Part shown: positions 1-6,139 of the stretch, one piece after another
Position numbering within the stretch: the stretch's first letter is position 1
Layout: every line of letters begins with the position of its first letter
Assembly (NCBI GenBank): GCA_035266225.1
Contig: DATFNV010000701.1
Span: 1 to 11,634, forward strand
DNA length: 11,634 bases
Reading direction: 5' to 3'
Origin: DATFNV01 sp035266225
GTDB lineage: Bacteria; Planctomycetota; Planctomycetia; Gemmatales; Gemmataceae
The notes under the pieces: generated by a model
The model's database searches: none
What the model saw: only the letters and a program-made list of their open reading frames with translations
Told to the model about the DNA's origin: nothing
Program-made: the position numbers and the translations under genes

Positions 1-463
1 TGCCTGAGGTGCATCGTCGCATATGTGATTGGCTCCTGGAGCAGGCACGACGCGAACGGAACGATCGGCAGTGCGACTCGAATGATCGGCAGCGCATCAC
101 TTTCTTCCGCCCAATGCGCAATTGACAAAGCCGTATTAGGCAGGCGTTGAGCTTCTGCTTCATGGCGGGCGACAGGACGCCGATGACCTGGTCCACCAAC
201 TCGGCCTTGATCGTCGCCAGGAGCAGGCAGGACACCACCGAGTCCTGGACAACGCCTGTCCCTTGCCCTTCCGGGGTACTGGCGTCGATGAACAGGCAGG
301 CCGGATCAGTCGCCATGTTGAGGTTTTTCGTGACCTCGGCCACCACCAGGGTACGCAGGGCTTGATTGTAGGCGTCTGCCTGCACCACCACGACCGGGCG
401 CTTCTTGCCGCGTCCGCCCGAGGGGTGGGGAAAACGGGCCAGGAGCACGTCGCCGCGATTCAT
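1..463 (-). CDS. PemK/MazF-family toxin (endoribonuclease), 3' end not in window
   Basis: The reading frame starts at the ATG whose first base is 463 and stays open to the left edge, so no stop codon is seen. Residues 1-108 look like a PemK/MazF mRNA interferase. They begin MNRGDVLLARFPHPSGG, followed by GKKRPVVVV (19-27), a TLVVAEVT strand (38-45), TGVVQDSVV (69-77) and VIGVLSPAMKQKL (93-105). Members of this family cleave RNA as dimers, and the basic G-K-K-R-P loop and the T-G-x-x-x-D-S strand are their usual landmarks. The start overlaps the stop of the upstream antitoxin gene in an ATGA, so the two are translationally coupled. After about residue 109 the protein becomes Arg/Cys/Ser-rich with a seven-residue repeat (CRSFESH then CRSFRSR), unlike the family, which usually ends near residue 110-115. 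The native end may therefore have been replaced by a junction near base 139. Family call firm; integrity uncertain. Confidence 0.8.
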   Translation of the reverse strand, partial: MNRGDVLLARFPHPSGGRGKKRPVVVVQADAYNQALRTLVVAEVTKNLNMATDPACLFIDASTPEGQGTGVVQDSVVSCLLLATIKAELVDQVIGVLSPAMKQKLNACLIRLCQLRIGRKKVMRCRSFESHCRSFRSRRACSRSQSHMRRCTSG

Positions 464-711
464 CGCTTCTCCGGGTAATGATCGTATTCATCCATGTCCT
501 CCCACCCGGCCTGCTTGCCCGCCTCCCAGGCCAGCAGCTCCATCTCCTCGTCCGTCCAGGGGCTGTCATCGTACTCCTGATGCCTCAGCCGCTCGTAGAC
601 GTCCTGGCGCAGCAGGACGTAGGGGGTCTTCGTCTTCGGGTCCACGAGGATGGGCGGTCTTGTGCCGGCGGCGGTGATGGCTTGCACTTGCTGTTCTGTC
701 AGTTCGATCAT
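460..711 (-). CDS. Small acidic antitoxin paired with PemK/MazF toxin
   Basis: This 83-residue protein begins MIELTEQQVQAITAAG. Its stop codon overlaps the toxin start by four bases, the order and coupling expected of an antitoxin upstream of its toxin. Residues 19-43 (PPILVDPKTKTPYVLLR, then DVYERL) resemble the N-terminal part of small planctomycete antitoxins in which a short strand-helix unit precedes a flexible tail. The C-terminal half (about 46-83) is very acidic and aromatic, including PWTDEEMELLAWEAGKQAGW at 51-70 and EDMDEYDHYPEK at 71-82. Such a tail could wrap around the basic toxin surface; that is inference. No classical MazE, Phd or ribbon-helix-helix DNA-binding sequence is obvious, so autoregulation cannot be claimed. 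An AAGGAGG ribosome binding site (717-723) lies five bases before the ATG. The role rests on position more than on family recognition. Confidence 0.78.
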   Translation of the reverse strand: MIELTEQQVQAITAAGTRPPILVDPKTKTPYVLLRQDVYERLRHQEYDDSPWTDEEMELLAWEAGKQAGWEDMDEYDHYPEKR

Positions 712-716
712 GGTTG

Positions 717-723
717 CCTCCTT
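717..723 (-). promoter_or_regulatory. Ribosome binding site of the antitoxin gene
   Basis: On the minus strand this reads AAGGAGG, a full anti-16S match, with five bases between it and the ATG at 711. It fixes the antitoxin start and suggests strong translation of the antitoxin. The downstream toxin has no comparable site and probably depends on coupling. Confidence 0.75.
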
Positions 724-729
724 CCCCGC

Positions 730-759
730 ATCCTATCTGCTCGACTTTGCCGGCCGCAA
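730..759 (-). promoter_or_regulatory. Possible sigma70-like promoter for the toxin-antitoxin pair
   Basis: On the minus strand TTGCGG (754-759) and TAGGAT (730-735) are separated by 18 bases. Both are partial matches to the consensus. The location, just upstream of the antitoxin ribosome binding site, is right, but the match is weak. The rest of the 149-base gap between the kinase stop and the antitoxin start shows no hairpin or gene. Confidence 0.3.
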
Positions 760-860
760 GTCCGACCGGTGCATGGCAGCCCTGCGGAATCGGCCCCCGA
801 TGGTCCTGCTCTGTCCAATCACCCAGCCCTACCCCGCCCCGCAGCGCGACACAGTAAGCA

Positions 861-1820
861 TTACAGCGCCTCGATCTTCAACACGTGCCGCCGCAGGAAC
901 TCCTCGCACTCCGCCTTCGTAAACACGCCGGTGGTGGTGCCGATCGCCCGGACGCAGCTCGCCCCGAGGGCACTGGCCACGCGCAAGCAGTCCTCGGTCC
1001 CCATCCCGTGCAGCAACCCGTAGACGTAACCCGCGTCGAAGGCGTCGCCGCCGCCGCTACCGTCCACGAACTCGATCGGGTACGTTCCCACCCGCAGCCG
1101 TCCCCCATCGCCGACGACGACGGCCCCGTCGGCGCCGAGCGTGACGATGGCGGTGCCGGCGCCCATCCGGTGGAACGTCTCCGCCTGCCGGACCGGGTCG
1201 CGCTCGCCGGTCATCAGCTCCCCCTCGTGGTTGTTCGGCAGGAAGACGTCCACGTGCGGCAGCAGCCGGTCGAGGCGGCCGAGGTAGTCGGCGGGGCCAG
1301 GCGTCACCACGTCGAGGACCGTCTTCGCCCCGGCCTTGCGGGCGGCGGCGAACACCGGCAGCAGCTCCTCCTGGCGGAGGTTCCCCATCAGCAGGTAGCC
1401 GCCGAGATACAGCACCTTGCAGCGCTGGACCTGTTCGATGGGAATGTCGGCGGCGCGAAACTCGGCGTTGGCCCCGAAGGTGTGGATGAAGCGGCGGTCC
1501 TGGCCGACGACGTTGACGATGAGCGTCTGGCTGGTGTCCGTGCCGGGGGTGGTCCGCACGGCGGACACGTCGAGGCCGCGCTCGCGCAGCATGTCGATCA
1601 CCACGCGGCCGACCACGTCGGCGCCGACGCGGCCGACGACGGCGGCGGGGACCTGCATTCTCGCCAGATCGACCGCGACGTTGGCCGCACAACCGCCGAT
1701 GGTCAGCAGGATGCGCTCCGTGAGTACCAGCTCGCCCGCCGCGGGGAGGTGGGTGATGGGGTTGCAGACGTAGTCCGCCACGATGATGCCGGCACAGAGG
1801 ACGTCGGATGGCTTCGGCAT
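861..1820 (-). CDS. PfkB/ribokinase-family carbohydrate kinase
   Basis: This 319-residue protein has the size and motif order of the PfkB family, ATP-dependent kinases of sugars and nucleosides. The N-terminal strand VLCAGIIVADYV (7-18) leads to the substrate-binding di-glycine region TIGGCAANVAVDLAR (40-54). A PNNHEGE segment (195-201) contains the N-x-x-E motif linked to Mg/phosphate handling, and IVTLGADGAVV (225-235) precedes the C-terminal signature DGSGGGDAFDAG (253-264). In that signature the Asp of GGGDAF (259) is the expected catalytic base. The substrate cannot be told. The chosen ATG at 1820 is preceded by CGAGGG on the coding strand. The frame is open upstream to 1886, but that extension only reads through the inverted repeat at 1847-1911 and is probably leader. 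No partner enzyme lies beside it. The toxin-antitoxin pair follows on the same strand after 149 bases. Confidence 0.9.
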   Translation of the reverse strand: MPKPSDVLCAGIIVADYVCNPITHLPAAGELVLTERILLTIGGCAANVAVDLARMQVPAAVVGRVGADVVGRVVIDMLRERGLDVSAVRTTPGTDTSQTLIVNVVGQDRRFIHTFGANAEFRAADIPIEQVQRCKVLYLGGYLLMGNLRQEELLPVFAAARKAGAKTVLDVVTPGPADYLGRLDRLLPHVDVFLPNNHEGELMTGERDPVRQAETFHRMGAGTAIVTLGADGAVVVGDGGRLRVGTYPIEFVDGSGGGDAFDAGYVYGLLHGMGTEDCLRVASALGASCVRAIGTTTGVFTKAECEEFLRRHVLKIEAL

Positions 1821-1846
1821 GAGGCCCTCGGGCTGCGTCTGTCTCG

Positions 1847-1911
1847 GCGAGCGGGGGGCGTAAGCCCCCCGGTAACAGTCACTCACCGGGGGGCTTACGC
1901 CCCCCGCTCGC
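1847..1911. repeat. Inverted repeat pair, 27-bp perfect arms with 11-base spacer (REPIN-like)
   Basis: The left arm 1847-1873 is the exact reverse complement of the right arm 1885-1911, with spacer 1874-1884. Each arm has a further internal near-palindrome, a run of six G, then CGTAAG, then six C. It lies in the divergent gap between the kinase and GH3 genes, so it terminates neither of them. If the promoter at 1924-1951 is real, the kinase transcript would carry the whole hairpin close to its 5' end. A head-to-head pair of palindromic words is the layout of REPIN elements spread by RAYT transposases; that link is inference. Confidence 0.85.
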
Positions 1912-1923
1912 TCGCCAGAGGAG

Positions 1924-1951
1924 ATGATACCCCACTCCGGGCCTTCGTCAA
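1924..1951 (-). promoter_or_regulatory. Sigma70-like promoter for the carbohydrate kinase
   Basis: On the minus strand TTGACG (1946-1951) and TATCAT (1924-1929) are 16 bases apart, each a five-of-six match to the consensus. Transcription would start near 1917, just before the large inverted repeat, giving a leader of about 97 bases before the ATG at 1820. This is one of the best promoter matches in the window. Confidence 0.6.
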
Positions 1952-1965
1952 AAGCTCACGCCGAA

Positions 1966-1995
1966 TGAGCCCGGCCTTCACACAATCGCTACACT
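1966..1995 (+). promoter_or_regulatory. Weak candidate promoter for the GH3 gene
   Basis: TACACT (1990-1995) is a four-of-six match to a -10 element, about 40 bases before the start codon. The only upstream partner, TGAGCC at 1966-1971 with an 18-base gap, is poor. The -10 sits in a GCTACACT context that recurs upstream of other genes here. Confidence 0.28.
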
Positions 1996-2020
1996 TTCCC
2001 CGCAACCTGAAGGCGAGCCC

Positions 2021-2028
2021 GAGGGAGG
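2021..2028 (+). promoter_or_regulatory. Ribosome binding site deciding the GH3 start
   Basis: GAGGGAGG lies seven bases before the ATG at 2036. Another ATG at 2029 is in a different frame and abuts the site, so it is not usable. Confidence 0.7.
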
Positions 2029-2035
2029 ATGACTC

Positions 2036-3562
2036 ATGCCCGCCGCGTCCCTGATCCGCCGCGCCGCCGACTTCGCCTTCGGCCGTTACGCCCGCCGCCG
2101 GGCCCGGGCCCTCGACCGCCTCGACGTGGCCGACGAACAGCGGCGCACCCTGCTGCGCCTGGTCCGGCAGGCGCGGCACACCCGCTTCGGCCACGAGCAC
2201 GACTTCGTCCGCATCCGCACCGTCGCCGACTACCAGCGCCGCGTGCCGCTGCGCGACTACGACGCCTTCTGGCAGACGTACTGGCGCCCGGCCTTCCCCT
2301 GCCTCCGCGACGTGACCTGGCCCGGCCTGATCCCGTATTTCGCCCTGTCGTCGGGCACCACGAGCGGCACCACGAAATACGTCCCGGTTTCGCGGGAGAT
2401 GCTGGCCTCCAACCGCCGCGCCGCCCTGACGACGCTGGCCCTGTTCCTCGCCGCTCGCCCCGGCACGCCGCTGTTCCGCGGTCGCATCTTCTTCCTCGGC
2501 GGCAGCACCGACCTGACCGCCCCGGCCGACGGCGTCCTCGCCGGGGACCTCAGCGGCATCGCGGCGCGCGAGGTGTCGTCGTTCCTGCGGCCCTACACCT
2601 TCCCGCCGCTCGACCTGGCCCTGATGCGCGACTGGGACCAGAAGATGCAACTCCTCGCCGAGCGGAGTGCCGTGCTGCCGATCACCGCCGTCAGCGGGGT
2701 GCCGTCGTGGCTGCTGGTCCTGTTCGAGCGGCTGCGGCAGATCACCGGCCGCGAGCGCCTCATCGACGTCTGGCCGGCGCTGCGCCTGGTCATCCACGGC
2801 GGCACCAAGTTCGACCCCTACCGCAGGCTGTTCCGGCAGGTGATCGGCAGCGACGACGTGCAGCTGCTCGAAGTCTACCCGGCGTCGGAAGGCTACGTTG
2901 CGACGGAGGACCCGCGACACGGACTGCTGCGGCTGCTGCCCGATCACGGCGTCTTCTTCGAGTTCGTCCCCATCGCGGAGCTGCAATCGGCGGCGCCGGT
3001 CCGGCACACGGTCGCCGACGTGGTGCCGGGGGTGCAGTACGCCGTGGTGATGACGACGTGCGCCGGGCTGTGGGGCTACGTCCTGGGCGACACGGTCTGT
3101 TTCGAGCGGCGCGACCCGCCACTGTTGCGCTTCACGGGGCGGACGCGCTATTTCCTGTCGGCCTTCGGCGAGCATCTCATCAGCGAGGAGGTCGAGCGAG
3201 CGGTGGCCCTCGCGGCGGAGGCGACGGCGGCGACGGTGGCGGACTTCCACGTCGGCCCGGTCTTTCCCGAGGTGGCGACGGCACTCGGGCGGCACCGCTA
3301 CCTGATCGAGTTCGTCCAGGCGCCCGCGGAGATGGGACGCTTCGCGGAGGCGCTGGACGCGGCGCTGTGCCGGCTGAACGAGGACTACGCGGCGCACCGG
3401 GCCGGCGATCTGACCATGCTGGCGCCCGAGGTGGTGGCGGTGCCGCGCGGCGGCTTCGCGGAGTGGCTGCGGGCACGCGGCAAGGTCGGCGGCCAGCACA
3501 AGGTGCCGCGCATGGACAACAGCGGGGCAATCACGGCGGAACTAAGCCGCTTCGCCGTTTAG
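2036..3562 (+). CDS. GH3-family acyl-adenylating enzyme (auxin-responsive GH3-like)
   Basis: This 508-residue protein has the hallmarks of the GH3 branch of the ANL adenylating superfamily. They are an ATP-binding loop SSGTTSGTTKYVPVS (105-119), YPASEGYVA (281-289), corresponding to the acidic ATP-binding motif, GYVLGDTVCF (347-356), corresponding to the Y-x-x-G-D motif, and a C-terminal GQHKVPRM (486-493), where GH3 proteins carry the mobile-domain lysine. Plant GH3 enzymes adenylate auxin or jasmonate and join it to an amino acid. Bacterial homologues mostly have no known substrate, so only the adenylation/ligation chemistry is inferred. There is no signal peptide, so it should be cytoplasmic. 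Its last two codons and stop lie inside the 70-bp palindrome at 3554-3623. It is divergent from the sugar kinase and convergent with the PD40 gene, so it is probably monocistronic. The length is somewhat below the 550-600 residues of plant members. Confidence 0.88.
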   Translation: MPAASLIRRAADFAFGRYARRRARALDRLDVADEQRRTLLRLVRQARHTRFGHEHDFVRIRTVADYQRRVPLRDYDAFWQTYWRPAFPCLRDVTWPGLIPYFALSSGTTSGTTKYVPVSREMLASNRRAALTTLALFLAARPGTPLFRGRIFFLGGSTDLTAPADGVLAGDLSGIAAREVSSFLRPYTFPPLDLALMRDWDQKMQLLAERSAVLPITAVSGVPSWLLVLFERLRQITGRERLIDVWPALRLVIHGGTKFDPYRRLFRQVIGSDDVQLLEVYPASEGYVATEDPRHGLLRLLPDHGVFFEFVPIAELQSAAPVRHTVADVVPGVQYAVVMTTCAGLWGYVLGDTVCFERRDPPLLRFTGRTRYFLSAFGEHLISEEVERAVALAAEATAATVADFHVGPVFPEVATALGRHRYLIEFVQAPAEMGRFAEALDAALCRLNEDYAAHRAGDLTMLAPEVVAVPRGGFAEWLRARGKVGGQHKVPRMDNSGAITAELSRFAV

Positions 3563-3623
3563 CGGCGGCTCGCAGAGCCGCGCGTTGGCCAACGCGCGGC
3601 TCTGCGAGCCGCCGCTAAACGGC
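3554..3623. repeat. Perfect 70-bp palindrome without spacer between convergent genes
   Basis: Bases 3554-3588 and 3589-3623 are exact reverse complements, centred on GTTGG/CCAAC. The left arm contains the last two codons and TAG of the GH3 gene, and the right arm ends six bases before the PD40 gene stop. RNA from either strand would fold into a 35-bp stem, so it could block readthrough in both directions. There is no U-tract on either side, so it is not a standard intrinsic terminator. It may belong to a family of dispersed planctomycete palindromes. Confidence 0.9.
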
Positions 3624-3629
3624 CGAGCC

Positions 3630-4547
3630 TCACTTCGGACGCCAGGCCGGGCGGCTGCCGCCGGCCTGCTCCTTGAGGGCAGGGATCTCACGGGCGTTGG
3701 AGCCGTCGGCGTCCATGAGGTAGATCGACACCGGCCCGGTGCCTTCGTTGTGCGAGAAGGCGATGGTCTTGCCGTCGGACGACCAGGCCGAGTAGGTGTT
3801 GAGGCCGCCCACGGTCGTCAGCTTCTTGATGTTCTTGCCGTCGGCGTCGCAGACGTGGATTTCGTACCCGCCCTCCGTGACGTCCGTGTAGGCGATCTTC
3901 TTGCCGTCCGGCGACCAGCAGGGGTAGACGTTGCCGTTGAAGTTGTCGCCGGTGGCGAACTCCTTGAGGTTCGTCCCATCCCGGTCCATGACGCAGACCT
4001 TGAAGCCCTTGTCGGTCCAGGCGGTGATGGCGATCTTCTTGCCGTCGGGCGACCAGGCGGGATCCCAGGCGTTGTCGCGGATGCTCTTGTCGTTGGAGCC
4101 GTCGGCGTCCATGACGATGGTGTCAGCGCCCTTGCCCTCGCGGATGCGGCAGTACGCGAGCTTCTTGCCGTCGGGCGACCAGGTGGGGCAATAGCACCGG
4201 TCCTTCTCGCCCTTCTCGTTGGTGAGCTGCTTGACGCGCTTGCCGTCGGCGTCCATGACGTAGACGTTCGGCCGGCCGTCGCGGTCGGAGATGAACGCGA
4301 TCTTCTTACCGTCGGCCGACCACGCGGGGAAGGTGTCGTCGCCCTTGTGCCGCGTGAGGTTGCGGGCGTCGCCCCACTCGGGGTTGACGAGAAAGATCTC
4401 GGCGTTGCCGGTTCGGGTGGACGACACCAGGAGTGTGTACTCCTTGTCGCCGGCCGCGGCGCCGGATTCGCCCGCGGGGGCGGCGAAGACGGCGGCGCCG
4501 GCGGCCGCCAGCGAACAGAGCGCGACGCTGACGAGGACTCGCCTCAT
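3630..4547 (-). CDS. Exported PD40 (TolB-like) beta-propeller protein
   Basis: This 305-residue protein starts with a signal peptide (MRRVLVSVALCSLAAAGAAV, then a likely cleavage after AAP or nearby, about residue 24). Six PD40 blades follow. The conserved A/T/C-W-S-x-D-G-K-K-I-A signature recurs with its Trp at residues 76, 123, 165, 211 and 255, and a closing AWRPK at 301-305 completes the ring. Most blades end in M-D-A-D-G or C-D-A-D-G, the turn typical of TolB-like propellers. The family is known from periplasmic TolB and many exported planctomycete proteins. Here there is no TolB N-terminal domain or Pal neighbour, so a Tol-Pal role is not supported, and a binding or scaffold role is only a guess. 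The start is fixed by AAGGAGG at 4555-4561, seven bases before the ATG. The frame is open further upstream to 4838, but that would run antisense across the start of the neighbouring Tat-protein gene. Confidence 0.88.
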   Translation of the reverse strand: MRRVLVSVALCSLAAAGAAVFAAPAGESGAAAGDKEYTLLVSSTRTGNAEIFLVNPEWGDARNLTRHKGDDTFPAWSADGKKIAFISDRDGRPNVYVMDADGKRVKQLTNEKGEKDRCYCPTWSPDGKKLAYCRIREGKGADTIVMDADGSNDKSIRDNAWDPAWSPDGKKIAITAWTDKGFKVCVMDRDGTNLKEFATGDNFNGNVYPCWSPDGKKIAYTDVTEGGYEIHVCDADGKNIKKLTTVGGLNTYSAWSSDGKTIAFSHNEGTGPVSIYLMDADGSNAREIPALKEQAGGSRPAWRPK

Positions 4548-4554
4548 GATGGGG

Positions 4555-4561
4555 CCTCCTT
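4555..4561 (-). promoter_or_regulatory. Ribosome binding site deciding the PD40 protein start
   Basis: On the minus strand AAGGAGG lies seven bases before the ATG at 4547. It selects the start that gives a signal peptide over the 97-residue longer reading. Confidence 0.75.
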
Positions 4562-4618
4562 CGAGGGGCTGCGGAGACGCGCCGGGGAACGGGTCGAGCG
4601 GTCGCCCGAGGTGATCCC

Positions 4619-4646
4619 TTGACCCCGGCCAGGCATTCAGCATGAT
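4619..4646 (+). promoter_or_regulatory. Candidate promoter for the Tat-exported protein
   Basis: TTGACC (4619-4624) and CATGAT (4641-4646) are 16 bases apart. The five-of-six -35 is good and the four-of-six -10 is fair. Transcription would start near 4653, about 40 bases before the ATG at 4693. This overlaps the possible upstream ATG at 4642 and so argues against it. Confidence 0.42.
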
Positions 4647-4692
4647 GGCATGGGAGTGCGATTGCAACCTTTTTTCGGCTCGGAGGTCTGCC

Positions 4693-5994
4693 ATGCGTCC
4701 GCCGTCACGCCGGGACTTCCTCTCTCTCGCCGTCGGCGCGGCCCTGGTCCCGCATGCCTTCCCCGCCGACCTGCCGCGCACCCAGCCCCCGCCGCGCCCC
4801 AATAAGCCGACGAAAAAGCTCGCCGTCGTCACCACCACCTACTACTACCTGTCGCACGCCTACCACGTCTGCGGCCGCTTCCTCTACGGCTACCTGCGCG
4901 ACGGCAAGATGCATTACCCCGACTTCGGCATCGCCGGCATGCACGTCGAGCAGCAGAAGGACAACGACCTGAGCAAGGAGCTGTCGAAGAAGCACGGCTT
5001 CCCACTCTTCCCCGACGTGGCCGGCGCCCTGACCCTTGGCGGCGACAAGTTGGCCGTCGATGGCGTGCTGCTCATCGGGGAGCACGGCGACTACCCGTAC
5101 AACGACAAGGGACAGAAGCTCTACCCGCGCTACGAGCTGTTTCAGAAGATCGTCGAAGTCTTCAAAAAGTCGGGCCGCGCCGTGCCGGTCTTCAATGACA
5201 AGCACCTGTATTACGACCGCAAGAAGGCCAGGGAGATGGTCGAGACGGCGCGGAAAATGGGTTTTCCGCTGATGGCTGGCTCGAGCCTGCCGGTGACCTG
5301 GCGGCGCCCGGAAATCGAGCTGCCACTGGGCTGCGAGATCAAGGACGCGCTCGTCGCCTCGCGCGGCGAGCTGGAGATCTACGGCATCCACTCCCTCGAA
5401 GCGCTGCAGTGCATGGTCGAGCGGCGCAAAGGGGGCGAAAGCGGTGTCAAGGCGGTGCAATGTCTCGAAGGCGACGCGGTCTGGAAGGCTGGCGACGACG
5501 GCCTCTGGTCGTGGGAGCTGCTGGAGGCCGCCGTCAGCCGCACCCCGTCCCGGAACGTGGGCGACGTCAAGGAGAACTGCCGCCACTACCGCTCGCCGCT
5601 GCCGCGGCCGGAACTGCGAACGAGCCCGCTGGCGTTCGTCGTCGAGTACCGCGACGGCCTGCGGGCGACGGTGCTGGTCCTCAACGGTCACGTCGATGAC
5701 ACGACCTTCGCGGCGCGGGTTGCCGGCGAGAAGAAGCCCGTCTCGACGCTGTTCTACCTGCCGCCGCCGCCCGGCGCCGCCTTTCTGCAAGCGCTGACGG
5801 TGCGCGTCGAGGATTTCCTGGCGACCGGCAAGCCGCCGTACCCGGTCGAGCGGACGCTGCTCACCGGGAGCGTCCTCGACTGCCTGCTCGATTCGCGCCT
5901 GCGTGGACACAAGCGGTTGGACACGCCCGACCTCGACATTTCGTACAAGGCACCCAAGGATTCGGGGTTCCTGCGCGGGGATTACGCGGAGTAG
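4693..5994 (+). CDS. Tat-exported protein of unknown function, possibly Gfo/Idh/MocA-like
   Basis: This 433-residue protein opens with a twin-arginine signal, SRRDFLSLAVGAAL (5-18), so it is probably folded and cofactor-bound before export. The mature part has distinctive conserved-looking blocks. These are KLAVVTTTYYYLSHAYH (42-58), DGVLLIGEHGDYPYN (123-137), GRAVPVFNDKHLYYD (161-175), FPLMAGSSLPVTWRRPE (191-207) and TLLTGSVLDCLLDSR (388-402). The order (first strand, a GEHGDYP turn, a VPVFNDKH segment where sugar oxidoreductases have their E-K-P motif, and a late substrate region) hints at the Gfo/Idh/MocA fold. However, no G-x-G-x-x-G dinucleotide motif is visible, so NAD(P) binding is doubtful. 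CGGAGG at 4681-4686 lies six bases before the chosen ATG. A start at 4642 would add 17 residues ahead of the Tat signal and is unlikely. I do not recognise a named family. Confidence 0.82.
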   Translation: MRPPSRRDFLSLAVGAALVPHAFPADLPRTQPPPRPNKPTKKLAVVTTTYYYLSHAYHVCGRFLYGYLRDGKMHYPDFGIAGMHVEQQKDNDLSKELSKKHGFPLFPDVAGALTLGGDKLAVDGVLLIGEHGDYPYNDKGQKLYPRYELFQKIVEVFKKSGRAVPVFNDKHLYYDRKKAREMVETARKMGFPLMAGSSLPVTWRRPEIELPLGCEIKDALVASRGELEIYGIHSLEALQCMVERRKGGESGVKAVQCLEGDAVWKAGDDGLWSWELLEAAVSRTPSRNVGDVKENCRHYRSPLPRPELRTSPLAFVVEYRDGLRATVLVLNGHVDDTTFAARVAGEKKPVSTLFYLPPPPGAAFLQALTVRVEDFLATGKPPYPVERTLLTGSVLDCLLDSRLRGHKRLDTPDLDISYKAPKDSGFLRGDYAE

Positions 5995-6052
5995 CCGCCG
6001 GGGTTCCGATGACCTGATGTAACGCTAACGCCGCACGCGGGCCGGTTTCCAG

Positions 6053-6082
6053 TTGAGGTGCTGGCGGAACGGGAGCTATAAT
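6053..6082 (+). promoter_or_regulatory. Sigma70-like promoter for the TPR protein
   Basis: TTGAGG (6053-6058) and a perfect TATAAT (6077-6082) are 18 bases apart. Transcription would start near 6089, giving a leader of about 50 bases before the ATG at 6140. The earlier in-frame TTG at 6053 is itself the -35 and is excluded as a start. The rest of the 145-base gap after the Tat-protein gene shows no clear terminator. Confidence 0.6.
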
Positions 6083-6139
6083 CAAGCGAACCCATGCCTC
6101 TTCCCTGTTCGCTCGTACCACGACCGGGGGCCTCGCATC

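Noticed and set aside
1821..1886. 22-residue N-terminal extension of the sugar kinase
   Set aside because: It is translated from the inverted repeat and precedes the family's first strand. A better-placed ATG at 1820 has a GAGGG site.
885..2054. Long plus-strand frame across the sugar kinase
   Set aside because: Its composition (His, Gln, Asp, Val rich) is typical of antisense to GC-rich genes. The kinase motifs lie on the minus strand.
1895..3499. Long open frame antisense to the GH3 gene (534 codons)
   Set aside because: It is a high-GC shadow: its translation is rich in Arg, Gln and Ala with no domain, while the plus strand carries clear GH3 motifs and a ribosome binding site.
3630..4547. 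TolB of a Tol-Pal system
   Set aside because: The propeller is present but there is no TolB N-terminal domain and no tolQRA or pal neighbours.
4548..4838. 97-residue N-terminal extension of the PD40 protein
   Set aside because: It would run antisense over the neighbouring Tat signal sequence and bury the signal peptide. AAGGAGG favours the ATG at 4547.
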